Shown piece by piece: positions 1 to 9,698 of a stretch of DNA of 55,070 bases. The notes beneath the pieces were generated by a model. That model was given only the letters and a program-made list of their open reading frames with translations, was not told the DNA's origin and made no database searches. Source of the DNA: Candidatus Loosdrechtia aerotolerans (lineage in GTDB: Bacteria > Planctomycetota > Brocadiia > Brocadiales > Brocadiaceae). The stretch lies in NCBI GenBank assembly GCA_021646405.1, contig SOER01000018.1, forward strand, positions 1-55,070, written 5' to 3'. A program made the translations under genes and the position numbers. Position 1 is the first letter of the stretch. Each line of letters opens with the position of its first letter.

Positions 1-565
1 CCTGCCAGATATGTCCTTCATCGATCCAGACCGTAACACTCTTGCCTGGTCGACTTTGCTCCACGTGCTCAAGAGCCATGGCGAATGCTTTCTGGTCTTT
101 TTCATTGGCTTTGATAAACTTCTTGTGTGGCTTCTTCAGTACAAAGCCCAACCGACGCAAATACCGTCGTGCTGTATGGGGATGAACCGTTTTCCCAAAT
201 ACCTTTTTTATATAAGCGGCCACACTCTTACCGCTCCAGCGACCAGTTTTCATCCTGCTCTGGCGTGGAGGCTTTTGTACTGCCTGATACAAGATCTCAA
301 ATTCCTCTTTGGTCAGATATGGTTCTTGAGGGCTTTTGAACTCTGGCACCAAACCCTCTATTCCTTTCTGATTAAAACTATGCACCCACCCACTTACGGT
401 TTGACGCCTCCGGTGGATTTGCCTGGCAACACTCTGTACCGATTTCCCAGAGACAATAAGTGCCAATGCCAGATATCGTTCTCTCAAACGCTTATTTTCA
501 GTAGCAATACTTTTCTGAAGCAGGGTTTCGGTTGTTTCTCCCCATTTCGGATCCAATTGAAGCAT
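1..565 (-). CDS. IS630-family transposase, N-terminal part (runs off left edge)
   Basis: An open frame on the minus strand starts at ATG 565-563, behind an AGGAGGT ribosome-binding site at about 570-577, and stays open to the window edge (about 188 codons). The first third reads as helix-turn-helix DNA-binding segments (SVQSVARQIHRRRQTVSGWV), followed by a second winged-helix-like part rich in Lys and Arg (TARRYLRRLGFVLKKPHKK). At the edge comes VWIDEGHIWQ, the usual setting of the first catalytic Asp of the IS630/Tc1-mariner DDE domain. The remaining catalytic residues and the other end of the element are outside the window. The reading frame is intact as far as visible, so the copy could be active. 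A long open frame on the opposite strand here is only its shadow. Confidence 0.88.
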   Translation of the reverse strand, partial: MLQLDPKWGETTETLLQKSIATENKRLRERYLALALIVSGKSVQSVARQIHRRRQTVSGWVHSFNQKGIEGLVPEFKSPQEPYLTKEEFEILYQAVQKPPRQSRMKTGRWSGKSVAAYIKKVFGKTVHPHTARRYLRRLGFVLKKPHKKFIKANEKDQKAFAMALEHVEQSRPGKSVTVWIDEGHIWQ

Positions 566-675
566 AGGATACCTCCTCGTATAACTTGTTTACAAACTTT
601 CAGAACTTTCTTACAGAAGTATCCTTTTAAACAATTTTATTTCCTGTTCGGTTTCAACTGCTGTTAACTATAGTA
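1..675 (-). mobile_element. IS630-type insertion sequence, partial; boundary approximate
   Basis: The transposase reads leftward, so its upstream end faces the defence operon. The exact terminal repeat cannot be set because the other end is not visible. The inner limit is the start codon at 565 and the outer limit is about 688, where a clearly protein-like frame resumes. IS630 elements insert at TA and duplicate it; TA dinucleotides at about 669-672 are candidate junctions. Confidence 0.6.
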
Positions 676-687
676 CAGAGGAATACA

Positions 688-1176
688 AAACCGGATGAAT
701 TAGCGGCAGTTAAAAAGTGGACTGACTTATGGAAAAATCTTTTAAGAGAATACTATACCTCAATTAGCAACAACTTCAAAAGATTAGTTGAGGATTTGAG
801 AAAATATGAATGCAAAAGGCATGAAGTTACAATCAGGATATGGTTGCAAGACGATAACATAATTGGGCCAGATGATGATACAGATTTAATCTGTATTGCT
901 TTGCTCACGAATACAGAATTGCTCTTTGAAAATATTTCAACAGTTAGAAAAGCAATCAGTCAAATGACAAGTTGGAGAATGAGAGCTTCTGATTTTGTTC
1001 GAGATAGAATTAAAAACAAACTGCTTGAACTTGCACAAGCTTCAATAATTAATTCGTCAATTGAAATTCAGGACTTAGGCAGAGTAGATATTTTGAAGAT
1101 ATGCGAATTGAAAAAAGAATCTGAGGATATTGATAAAAAATATGTTCACCGCTTAATACAAAAGGATGTTATTTAA
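688..1176 (+). pseudogene. 3' part of an unrecognised gene, cut by the IS630 element
   Basis: The frame that ends at TAA 1174-1176 is open back to 631 and has convincing protein character from about 688 (KPDELAAVKKWTDLWKNLLR...). The first usable start, TTG 796, is internal and has no ribosome-binding site, so the true 5' end was probably separated by the insertion. The visible 163 residues are helical and charged, rich in Glu, Asp, Lys and Ile, with no motif I recognise. The stop overlaps the ATG of the next gene by one base (TAATG), which indicates an original operon with the helicase and drm genes. It may be the C-terminus of a regulatory, ATPase or methylase subunit of the same defence system. 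Its function is unknown. Confidence 0.6.
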
Positions 1177-2915
1177 TGGCAAAACTTTTACCGCCATATA
1201 TTGATAAAAATTGCAAAAGCACAGGTGAAAGAATGCTGTTTGATATTTTTAAAAATAGCCCTTTTGCCAAGGACTGGATTATTCTTCACTCACTCAATCT
1301 TTCACAGCACACTAAACGTCTATATGGTGAAATAGATTTTCTGGTACTTATTCCAGACGGAGGTATATATGTAATGGAGGTTAAAGGGGGAAATGTAAAA
1401 TGTGTTGACGGAGTTTGGCATTTCACTGATAAATTCAACAACACATACACAAGCAACATCGGCCCGTTTAATCAAGCAAAAGATGCAATGTTTTCTTTAC
1501 GTTCAGCAATTGAAAAAGAATATGGCAAAGGACACAAATTTACAAAAATACTGTCTGGTTTTCTCTGTGCGTTTCCGCATGTAAGTTTTGACAAACACAG
1601 CGTTGAATATGAACCTTGGCAGATACTTGATAAGGATTCAATACGCGACAATATGGAAAACTTCTTTCAGAATTTAATTCAGCTGTTTATTCAAAAACAC
1701 AAAGGGCAAAAATGGTTTTCAGAAAAAGATTCATTACCTGATGTAAATGATTTGAACTTGCTTTGTGATTTTCTCAGAGGAGATTTTGAAAGAGTCAGAA
1801 CCATTAAAGAAAGACTTTTGGAATTTGATAAACAGGTAAAGTCATATACAACCGAACAATACAGAATTCTTGATTCTGTTCAAATCAATAATAGAAGCGT
1901 TACGCAAGGAAGCGCCGGAACCGGCAAGACCATGATTGCAATTGAATCGGCTATTAGAGCAGCATCAGAAGGCAAAACAGTTTTTCTCACTTGTTACAAC
2001 AGGTTAATTGGTGAATGGATGCAAAAACAAGTTGATGAATGGAAAGATAAAATTACTGTTTCAAACTTGCATAGTTACCTGTTTGAAGTTTCAAAAGGTT
2101 TTGATTATGATAAAACTCAAAGCAATAATCAGGATTTTTACACAAAATATCTTCCTGCACTGCTGAAAGATATTTTTCAGAAAGGAATTGAAAAGCAATT
2201 TGATAAACTAATTATTGATGAAGGTCAGGACTTAATCAGAGAAGGATACTTAAGTTTGTTTGATTCAATGGTCGTTGGTGGTTTGACAAACGGTAATTGG
2301 GAGATTTACGGAGATTTTGAAAGGCAGGCGATATTTGCCCAACTGTCAAAAAAAGAAATGCTTTCACTGATATACAAAGTTGCACAGCCAGCAAATTTCC
2401 TTTTGAAGATAAATTGCAGGAACACGAAGCAAATTGGAGAAGAAACATCTTTGCTTTCAGGATTTGAAAAGCCACCATTTTTACTTGAATATCTGGAAGG
2501 TATTCCTGTTGAATATGCTTTTTATAATAATCAGAAACACCAGGCGGAACTTCTGGAAAAACAACTCAAACAACTTTCTGAAAACAGATTACCATTAAAC
2601 GAAATGATAATTGTTTCACCAAAGAAATTTGAAAATTCTTGTGCTTCTTCTGTTTCTGGCATTACAATTAGAGTAATAAAACATACTAATGAGATTTCTG
2701 CAGAACAAAGCTATTACAGCTTTGCAACTGTGCAGTCATACAAAGGAATGGAAAGTAATTATATTTTGATTGCAGATATTGAAGATTTGACAAGCGACAA
2801 TGCAAAGTCATTATTATATGTTGGCATGAGCAGAGCAAGATATGGTTTGATAATGCTTATTGCAGAATCAATGAGAAGCCAATACAGAATAATTTTAAAA
2901 AGTAAACTTAATTAA
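1176..2915 (+). CDS. NERD nuclease-domain / superfamily 1 helicase
   Basis: A 579-residue protein. The N-terminus carries a NERD domain: GERMLF near residue 17, then GEIDFLVL and YVMEVKGG at about 50-72, with the Asp and Glu-x-Lys expected of this PD-(D/E)XK-like fold. From about residue 240 comes an SF1 (UvrD/Rep-like) helicase core: Walker A GSAGTGKT near 245, Walker B LIIDEGQD near 345, a motif III-like region GDFERQAIF near 378, and the C-terminal YVGMSRAR motif. A nuclease fused to a DNA or RNA helicase suits cleavage of invading nucleic acid. It starts at the ATG overlapping the preceding stop and ends one base before the DrmA-like gene, so these genes form one transcription unit. The block is visibly more AT-rich than the housekeeping genes further right, suggesting transfer. 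Confidence 0.85.
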   Translation: MAKLLPPYIDKNCKSTGERMLFDIFKNSPFAKDWIILHSLNLSQHTKRLYGEIDFLVLIPDGGIYVMEVKGGNVKCVDGVWHFTDKFNNTYTSNIGPFNQAKDAMFSLRSAIEKEYGKGHKFTKILSGFLCAFPHVSFDKHSVEYEPWQILDKDSIRDNMENFFQNLIQLFIQKHKGQKWFSEKDSLPDVNDLNLLCDFLRGDFERVRTIKERLLEFDKQVKSYTTEQYRILDSVQINNRSVTQGSAGTGKTMIAIESAIRAASEGKTVFLTCYNRLIGEWMQKQVDEWKDKITVSNLHSYLFEVSKGFDYDKTQSNNQDFYTKYLPALLKDIFQKGIEKQFDKLIIDEGQDLIREGYLSLFDSMVVGGLTNGNWEIYGDFERQAIFAQLSKKEMLSLIYKVAQPANFLLKINCRNTKQIGEETSLLSGFEKPPFLLEYLEGIPVEYAFYNNQKHQAELLEKQLKQLSENRLPLNEMIIVSPKKFENSCASSVSGITIRVIKHTNEISAEQSYYSFATVQSYKGMESNYILIADIEDLTSDNAKSLLYVGMSRARYGLIMLIAESMRSQYRIILKSKLN

Positions 2916-2916
2916 C

Positions 2917-5900
2917 ATGAGAGACGATATTCTGAAATTTATCAAACGGGAACTTATTGGGCCTGACCCTGTGAAGCCACATATACAGGGAAACGGAGAA
3001 GAAATTTTAATTAATGAACCACCAAGATTGAGATACGGCGCAGGAATCTTATTTCCGAAAAGTGCAAGATTTGGAAAAATTGATTCAACTTCAAATTCAA
3101 AAGACGAAAATGCAGTTTTGGAAAACGCGGAGGAAGGAAAAACCGATGATGACCCAGTCCAGACAACAGATAAAAATACCCCTGTTGATGTCAGTGAAGA
3201 TTTTGAAGAAGAAATAGGACTGGCAAATAGCTTTCTTTCGTCAGCAATGGGATTCAGTTGTTTTTCTAAAATTCCCAAAGAAGGTTTTAAGATAAAAGCC
3301 AACGCGGCGGTATATGAGAACGGAAATTACACTTATCAAAAAGATGAAGAACGCACAATAACACGAAAGGCTTACTACAGAATTCCTTTAGACCAGGAAC
3401 TTGTTCTGAAAGCTGATGAAATACCATTGCAGTCAGGAAAATATTTTGACAAAGCTTTGATTGGCAAAAACGGAAAGGAAATTAATCTAAAATTAAATAT
3501 CAGAAACAGAACACATGGAGACAATGCGGACAAAGGAATTCATTTACTAACTTTTACTTTGATAAACTTGAATTCAAGTGCAGCAGGAAACATCAGGGAT
3601 GAAGATTGCTTTTTCCAAGTTTCGTTTTCTGTAAGTGCTGCTAATGGTGAAAAATGTTTTTACCCTTACAAAGTTGCAGCATCTAAGACGGACAAAGAGG
3701 ATGAAAAATCAAACCGGTTACTTTTCAGAAAGAAAAATACTTTCGCAGTAGGACATGGATGTTCTCCATCGTGGAATGACCGCGATATTGATCTTACGGA
3801 TTCAATAACAACAGAAACAATTCCTTCTTACGAAATAAAACCAATAGTGCCGAATGAATTAAAAAGGGTTGAGTTGAAAATGTTTGACCTGAGTGATTTG
3901 TCAGGTGCAGACATTACTTCAAATCTTGTAAAGCTAAATTTAGAATATGAATTATGGATAAACAATCAGGAAGCAATTGCAAAAACAGAATTGAAAGACG
4001 AATATTTAGAAACTGCTTTGCGACACATTGGAAGTTGCCGTACATGCTTATTACGAATGCAAGAAGGAGTTGAATTAATAAAGTGTAATGAAAAAGCAAA
4101 TAGGGCTTTCAAGTTGATGAACAGAGCAATGTTGCTTCAACAACTTAATTACAGTATTCATACACGAAACTGGATAATTGAAAAAGGGAATATTACGGGA
4201 TTGACTCAGCCAAAATTAGACGGTCATAAAGAACCTGTTTTTCCAGATATAAAAGATAATAATACTTGGCCAAAAAATACGGATGGAAATTTAAAAGTCG
4301 GTTCGTGGCGACCTTTTCAGCTTGCATTTATTTTAATGAACCTGAATTCTATGCTGGATGCGGAACATCAGGACAGAGAAATGGTGGACTTAATTTGGTT
4401 TCCAACAGGTGGAGGAAAAACTGAAGCGTATTTGGGTTTATCTGCATTTACAATATTTCTGAAAAGATTAAAAGAAAAAAATGATTCAGGCACAACCGTG
4501 TTGATGCGTTACACTTTGCGATTGCTGACAGCACAGCAATTTCAAAGGGCAGCATCATTGATTTGTGCTTGTGATAAAATAAGAAAAGAAAATGAGGAAG
4601 AATTAGGAACTGCAAGAATTACAATTGGGCTTTGGGTGGGAGAGCTTACACCGAATAAAAGGAATGAAGCAAGGCAAGCATTTCAACATATGGAACAAGG
4701 GAGGGAAGAAGAAAATCCTTTTATTGTTTTGAAGTGTCCCTGGTGTGGTTCTCAAATGGGTTATCTGAAAGATGAAAAGAGGAATAAAGTAAAGGGCTAT
4801 AAAAGAAGAAGGGTTGGAGTGAACGAAACAATAGTTTATCAATGTGACAATTCAGAATGTGATTTTTCAAAAACTGATTTCAACCTGCCTTTGCTTGTTA
4901 TTGATGAAGATATTTATGACAATCCCCCTACTCTGTTAATTGGAACAGTTGATAAGTTTGCGATGCTTACATGGAAACCGGAAGCAAGAACACTCTTTGG
5001 TTTTAGAGATAATGGAGAAAGATTGTCACCGCCCGAACTGATTATTCAGGATGAACTGCATTTAATTTCTGGTCCGTTGGGTTCAATGGTTGGATTGTAT
5101 GAAACAATGATTGAAGAACTTTGTACAGCAAATAATGTAAAGCCAAAAATTATTGCATCAACAGCAACAATCAGTAGGGCAAAAGAACAAATCAATTCCC
5201 TTTACGGCAGAGGAACTCAGAATGTAAATATTTTCCCGGCTCAGTGTTTAAGTGCTGGTGATTCATTTTTTGCTTACGAAGATAATGAGAGTACAGGAAG
5301 AATTTACGCTGGCATATTTGCATCTGCGTTACCTTCACATGCAACAGCACAGGTGAGAGTTTTGTCTGCATTGCTTCAATCAGTAAAATCTATTTCGGTT
5401 ACAGATGAAATTTTAAGAGATCCCTACTGGACTGCTTTAACATATTTCAATAGCATCCGTGAGTTAGGTCATGCAGCTACGCTTATTCGTGCAGATATAC
5501 GGGAATATATGAATTCAATTTGGATTCGTAAAGCAATCAAAGGTGATGAAAGAAGGTTTATAAACAGAGACATTGAGTTGACAAGTCGTATCAATAGTTG
5601 CGATATCCCTGAATACCTTGAACATCTTTCAAAATCATGGACAGGAGATAAAACAGAATATCCGGTTGATGTTTGCCTTGCAACGAATATGATTTCAGTT
5701 GGTGTGGATATTCCACGATTAGGTTTAATGACTGTAATTGGGCAGCCAAAAACTACATCAGAATATATTCAGGCAACAAGTCGTGTAGGTCGTTCAAAAC
5801 GAGCACCTGGGCTTGTTTTTACAATCTACAATTGCTCAAAACCGAGAGACCGTTCACACTTCGAACATTTCCAGGAATATCATTCAAAAATATACAGCAA

Positions 5901-6327
5901 GGTTGAACCAACAAGTGTTACACCCTTTTCAGCACCGGCAAGGGAAAGAGCATTGCACGCAATCTTAGTTGGGCTGATTAGATTTTATTCAGAAGAAAGC
6001 AGAAATTCACCAAGACCATTTCCATGTTTGGAAATAATTGAAAGAGTAACAAGAATAATCTTTGATAGAGTAAATCTAATTGACAGAGAAGAGTATGAGA
6101 AAACTCTTAATCTGATTGAAGAAAAACTGGAATACTGGAAAAATGAATTGCCGTTGATTTATGGTTCATTTGGACAAATAACAGACATTCCACTGATGTA
6201 TCCGGCCGGAACAAATCCGCCAGAAGATATTAAAGCAAGGGCTTGGTCGACACCAACTTCAATGAGAAATGTTGATTCAACATGCGATGCAATTGTTATA
6301 AATGAATATATCAACATTGACAATTAA
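2917..6327 (+). CDS. drmA: DrmA-like DISARM helicase
   Basis: A 1136-residue superfamily 2 helicase. After an N-terminal domain of about 450 residues come Walker A PTGGGKTEAYLGL near 495, a zinc-ribbon-like insert (CPWCG near 606, paired with CDNSECDF near 650), a DEAH-type motif IIQDELHLISG near 708, motif III STATIS near 745, and the C-terminal helicase half with NMISVGVDIPRLG and TSRVGRS (about 928-958). This length and arrangement match DrmA, the helicase of DISARM phage-defence systems, and the next gene is DrmB-like, which strengthens the call. In described DISARM, DrmA and DrmB form a complex that loads on DNA and helps discriminate self from foreign DNA. No drmC phospholipase-D gene, drmD, drmE or DISARM methyltransferase is visible here. 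Missing partners could lie left of the IS element. Confidence 0.8.
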   Translation: MRDDILKFIKRELIGPDPVKPHIQGNGEEILINEPPRLRYGAGILFPKSARFGKIDSTSNSKDENAVLENAEEGKTDDDPVQTTDKNTPVDVSEDFEEEIGLANSFLSSAMGFSCFSKIPKEGFKIKANAAVYENGNYTYQKDEERTITRKAYYRIPLDQELVLKADEIPLQSGKYFDKALIGKNGKEINLKLNIRNRTHGDNADKGIHLLTFTLINLNSSAAGNIRDEDCFFQVSFSVSAANGEKCFYPYKVAASKTDKEDEKSNRLLFRKKNTFAVGHGCSPSWNDRDIDLTDSITTETIPSYEIKPIVPNELKRVELKMFDLSDLSGADITSNLVKLNLEYELWINNQEAIAKTELKDEYLETALRHIGSCRTCLLRMQEGVELIKCNEKANRAFKLMNRAMLLQQLNYSIHTRNWIIEKGNITGLTQPKLDGHKEPVFPDIKDNNTWPKNTDGNLKVGSWRPFQLAFILMNLNSMLDAEHQDREMVDLIWFPTGGGKTEAYLGLSAFTIFLKRLKEKNDSGTTVLMRYTLRLLTAQQFQRAASLICACDKIRKENEEELGTARITIGLWVGELTPNKRNEARQAFQHMEQGREEENPFIVLKCPWCGSQMGYLKDEKRNKVKGYKRRRVGVNETIVYQCDNSECDFSKTDFNLPLLVIDEDIYDNPPTLLIGTVDKFAMLTWKPEARTLFGFRDNGERLSPPELIIQDELHLISGPLGSMVGLYETMIEELCTANNVKPKIIASTATISRAKEQINSLYGRGTQNVNIFPAQCLSAGDSFFAYEDNESTGRIYAGIFASALPSHATAQVRVLSALLQSVKSISVTDEILRDPYWTALTYFNSIRELGHAATLIRADIREYMNSIWIRKAIKGDERRFINRDIELTSRINSCDIPEYLEHLSKSWTGDKTEYPVDVCLATNMISVGVDIPRLGLMTVIGQPKTTSEYIQATSRVGRSKRAPGLVFTIYNCSKPRDRSHFEHFQEYHSKIYSKVEPTSVTPFSAPARERALHAILVGLIRFYSEESRNSPRPFPCLEIIERVTRIIFDRVNLIDREEYEKTLNLIEEKLEYWKNELPLIYGSFGQITDIPLMYPAGTNPPEDIKARAWSTPTSMRNVDSTCDAIVINEYINIDN

Positions 6328-6338
6328 GAATTAATATT

Positions 6339-8219
6339 ATGCCAGCAAAAAAACCAATCAGAAGGTCACAGCTTATTTCCCCCTGGGGAGTTGGGCAAAT
6401 GATTAATTTCCCAAAGGATGAGTCATTAATGGTTGCCGGACTTGATTTATGGGAAGAAAAATTCAGGACACTTTCTGACCTTGAAGAGTTCATAATAACG
6501 GAAGAACGGTTAGCAAAAAGATTGGGTGTAAAAGAATTCAGGTTACCGCCGGATTTCAGAGACCCGGGACCTGGCGTTACAAATCCATCTTTGAAAATTC
6601 CATTCGTAAGATTTCCCCAATGGCATTATTGCACCCGATGTGGTCACATGGAAAATGTTTCAATTTTCCATTCTCAAAAACCAACTTGTTCTGGTGGTTC
6701 CTTTGATTCAGGAAGGTCATGTTCAAATATTGCTCCCAACAAACGCCAAAGATTAATTCCAGTTCGTTTCATTGCTATTTGTCCACACGGACACATACAG
6801 GATTTTCCATTCAGGGAATGGGTTCACGGTTCAACACCAGCAGAAGGAAATCATCGATTGAGATTAAGGGCAGGGAGAAGTTCAGGAGCATTGTCAGGCA
6901 TTGAAATTACTTGCAGTTGTGGAGCACATAAAACAATGGCTGGCGCATTTAACGAGCAATCACTTACAAAAATTGGAGTTACTTGCTCCGGTGGCAGACC
7001 ATGGTTAGGTGAAGAAGCCGAAAGAAATAACACGCAACATTGCGGACAACATTTAATAGTAGTTCAGAAAGGTGCATCTAATGTTTACTTCTCTCAAGTT
7101 CGTAGTTCAATTTATTTGCCTCAATGGGAAAAATCAGTAGACAGAAGAATAATAGAAGTTTTGGAAAAGAATTGGAATTGGCTTACCTCGGGTTTAGTTG
7201 ATGGGAAATTCGATAAGATGAGGTTCGAATTAGTTGCTGAACAAAAATTTAATCCTGAAAAAAAAGATTATTATACAGAAAAACTCCTTGAAGCTGCGAA
7301 TAAAAGGATAACAGGAGCAGAAAGTTCTACAACAGACGATTCAGAGGAAAAATACAGAAAGATGGAATATGATGCAATTCTTTCTGAAGCTGGAGGAGAG
7401 AATCAGGATTTCTATGTTACGAAGATGCAGGCGGAAACTTATGATGATTCAGAAACCGGATGGGCAATTAGTAGAGGTTTTACAAGTATAGGATTGCTTC
7501 ATAAGTTGAGAGAAACAAGGGCATTTGTAGGTTTTTCAAGGTGGCTCCCTGATGATGAAAAAAGTTTAGAAGCAAGAAAAGAGTTTATCAAACTTGGCAG
7601 AAGCATCAACTGGCTTCCTGCAATAGTTGTAAGAGGTGAAGGAGTATTCTTTGAATTTAGGGAAAAGCGATTAAAAGAATGGGCTGCAAAAAAAGAAGTG
7701 ATTGGGAGAGCAAATTATTTATCACAACACTATAATCAGCCAAGACAACAGAAAGGACAAAAGTTGAGAGTGATAAAGCCAGAGTTTGTTTTGATTCACA
7801 CTTTTGCTCATTTAGTGATAAACCAGTTCAGCTACGAATGTGGTTACGGAAGTTCTGCATTGAGAGAAAGAATTTATTGCAACCTTGAATTTCCAAACGA
7901 CACCATGAACGGAGTTTTGATTTACACTGCATCTGGTGATTCAGAAGGTTCATTAGGCGGACTTGTACGACAAGGGAAACCAGGTAATCTTGAAACAATT
8001 GTTTATAACGCAATTGAAAATGCAAGATGGTGCTCAAGCGACCCTATCTGTATTGACAGCCACGGACAGGGACCAAACTCATGCAATCTTGCCGCTTGTC
8101 ATAACTGTGCTTTATTGCCTGAGACTTGTTGCGAAGAATCAAACATGTTGCTTGACAGAGCAATGCTAATTGGAACTTTGGACAATCCTTCAACAGGATA
8201 TTTTAACATAGTAACTTAA
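6339..8219 (+). CDS. drmB: DrmB-like DUF1998 protein
   Basis: A 626-residue protein starting 11 bases after the DrmA-like gene. It opens with RRSQLISPWGVGQMINFP, typical of DrmB N-termini. It has several cysteine clusters that suggest zinc sites: CTRCGHMENV near 98, CSGG and CSNIA near 118-130, CSCG near 188. The C-terminal DUF1998 region includes LIHTFAHLVINQFSYECGYG near 488-505, then CSSDPICIDS, CNLAACHNCALLP and CCEESNMLLDRAML near 565-610. In DISARM, DrmB works with DrmA as the core complex. Length and motif order fit the family and nothing looks truncated. I infer an antiphage role from family and neighbours. Confidence 0.82.
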   Translation: MPAKKPIRRSQLISPWGVGQMINFPKDESLMVAGLDLWEEKFRTLSDLEEFIITEERLAKRLGVKEFRLPPDFRDPGPGVTNPSLKIPFVRFPQWHYCTRCGHMENVSIFHSQKPTCSGGSFDSGRSCSNIAPNKRQRLIPVRFIAICPHGHIQDFPFREWVHGSTPAEGNHRLRLRAGRSSGALSGIEITCSCGAHKTMAGAFNEQSLTKIGVTCSGGRPWLGEEAERNNTQHCGQHLIVVQKGASNVYFSQVRSSIYLPQWEKSVDRRIIEVLEKNWNWLTSGLVDGKFDKMRFELVAEQKFNPEKKDYYTEKLLEAANKRITGAESSTTDDSEEKYRKMEYDAILSEAGGENQDFYVTKMQAETYDDSETGWAISRGFTSIGLLHKLRETRAFVGFSRWLPDDEKSLEARKEFIKLGRSINWLPAIVVRGEGVFFEFREKRLKEWAAKKEVIGRANYLSQHYNQPRQQKGQKLRVIKPEFVLIHTFAHLVINQFSYECGYGSSALRERIYCNLEFPNDTMNGVLIYTASGDSEGSLGGLVRQGKPGNLETIVYNAIENARWCSSDPICIDSHGQGPNSCNLAACHNCALLPETCCEESNMLLDRAMLIGTLDNPSTGYFNIVT

Positions 8220-8269
8220 AGATAAAACTGAACAGAATATTTACTTTGTCTTGCAAGAGGGGATATTAC

Positions 8270-9412
8270 ATGGTGGTCAGAGGACAGGGCCATTCAATGA
8301 ATAGTTGTTTATTGCAGATTTCCAATTCTAATAGAATACATGCCCCTAATAGTGACCCACTTGTTACTGAAATCCGGGCTATTCTCGGTAAGTGCGATGA
8401 TTTTAGGGCTGAAAAGATAGCTAAAAGGGCACATTTACCATTGAAGTGGTTAGATGAAGCTCCTTCAATGAATGGTGAGAAGGGAATGGAGAAACTTAAA
8501 CATGAAAGAGGTGTGCTTCTGTTAAAAAATCGCACCAGCCCCTTTATCGAACAATTCCAACATCCCATTGGCAGGTGTGCGAAATTTTATAAATTAACAG
8601 CTTATAACAACTGTAATTTCTGGTGTGAATACTGCTACCTCTATCTCACATTCCGTACCATGCCTGTATCAACCCACTTCGTGAATTACGAGAAGATGTT
8701 CCGGGAGATTGTGAATTTTGACAGGGCAAATATACCTGATGCCCTCAGAATTCTGAATCTCGGAGAACTCTGCGACCCTTTGGCATTAGAAGATATCACC
8801 GGGTTTGCTGAAGAACTTATCCCTTTTGTTGCAAACGAAACACGAAAAACAAGACTCCTCTTTCTTACGAAAAGTGATACCATTCGTTCTTTATTGAATG
8901 TAAATCATGACAATAAGATTATTATGTCATTCAGCGTTAATACCAACATCATCCATCAGCAACTTGAACACCGGACACCGTCTCCAGAAGCGCGATTGGT
9001 TGCTGCAAAGAAATTACAGGAGTGTGGTTATGAAATACGTTTAAGGATAGACCCTGTTATATGGTATTCAACATGGGAAAAGGATTATCTTGAACTTGTT
9101 CAAAAAATATTTAGTTATGTTAACCCTGCACGAATTACCATAGGTGAATACCGCCCTTCTAAAGGACTCGCCACACATATAAGTTCACGCTTTCCGGAGT
9201 CCTCTCTCCTGAAAGTTACATCCGGACTAATTAGTGACGGAACAAAACTCCGCTACCCGGAAGAATACCGCATCTCTCTGTTTAGCACAATAATCAACGC
9301 GATAAAGAAATACGATAGCAATGTAAAATTGGCTCTCTGTAAAGAGGATGTAAAAATCTGGAAAGGCCTTGGTATGCCAATAAACAGTTTGTATTGTAAC
9401 TGCCTTGAGTAA
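8270..9412 (+). CDS. Radical SAM protein, spore photoproduct lyase-like
   Basis: A 380-residue protein. ATG 8270 is preferred because AGAGGGG lies 7 bases upstream; an earlier TTG at 8246 has no such site. The Fe-S motif is CNFWCEYC (CX3CX2C, residues about 114-121), followed by YLYLTFR as in SplB-type proteins. Downstream are RILNLGELCDPLALED, LLFLTKSD and an RIDPVIW segment, all consistent with the SplB/DUF1848-like radical SAM barrel. True SPL repairs a thymine dimer. This relative could act on DNA or on something else, and its substrate cannot be read from sequence. It follows the drmB-like gene by 50 bases on the same strand, so it may be part of the defence operon or a neighbouring cargo gene. 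Part of it is duplicated in decayed form at 18297-18370. Confidence 0.8.
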   Translation: MVVRGQGHSMNSCLLQISNSNRIHAPNSDPLVTEIRAILGKCDDFRAEKIAKRAHLPLKWLDEAPSMNGEKGMEKLKHERGVLLLKNRTSPFIEQFQHPIGRCAKFYKLTAYNNCNFWCEYCYLYLTFRTMPVSTHFVNYEKMFREIVNFDRANIPDALRILNLGELCDPLALEDITGFAEELIPFVANETRKTRLLFLTKSDTIRSLLNVNHDNKIIMSFSVNTNIIHQQLEHRTPSPEARLVAAKKLQECGYEIRLRIDPVIWYSTWEKDYLELVQKIFSYVNPARITIGEYRPSKGLATHISSRFPESSLLKVTSGLISDGTKLRYPEEYRISLFSTIINAIKKYDSNVKLALCKEDVKIWKGLGMPINSLYCNCLE

Positions 9413-9698
9413 AAGGAGTCGCAATTTTTTGCCATTGCATGGTAAAAGACTTACCCCCAGGATAAAAGAAAAGCGCTTTGGGCGTTAATAACCGGAAGAA
9501 TTTGCCTACGACTCCGGATGCCATCTTCCAACAGTCAACCTCTGGCTTCCATCACCCACAGGTAATCACACGCTGGCCTCAACAGGAGAGCGGTTCGTTG
9601 CAGTGTAGTTGTTAGGCAAGCTATTCGCCAACTCATTTCAGTACTTCGTTCAATTCTGTATCTTCTACCTTTTATCTAATCCTTCTCTTACGCCGTAT

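Noticed and set aside
11-667. Long plus-strand open frame at the left edge
   Set aside because: It is the complement of the IS630 transposase; its translation has no family features, while the minus strand has a ribosome-binding site and transposase motifs.
9525-9630. Possible integron attC site (GTTAGGC/GCCTAAC core at about 9615-9622) next to a short minus-strand frame
   Set aside because: No partner core with the required GTTRRRY pattern at the right distance and no internal L-box symmetry. A single core word is not enough.
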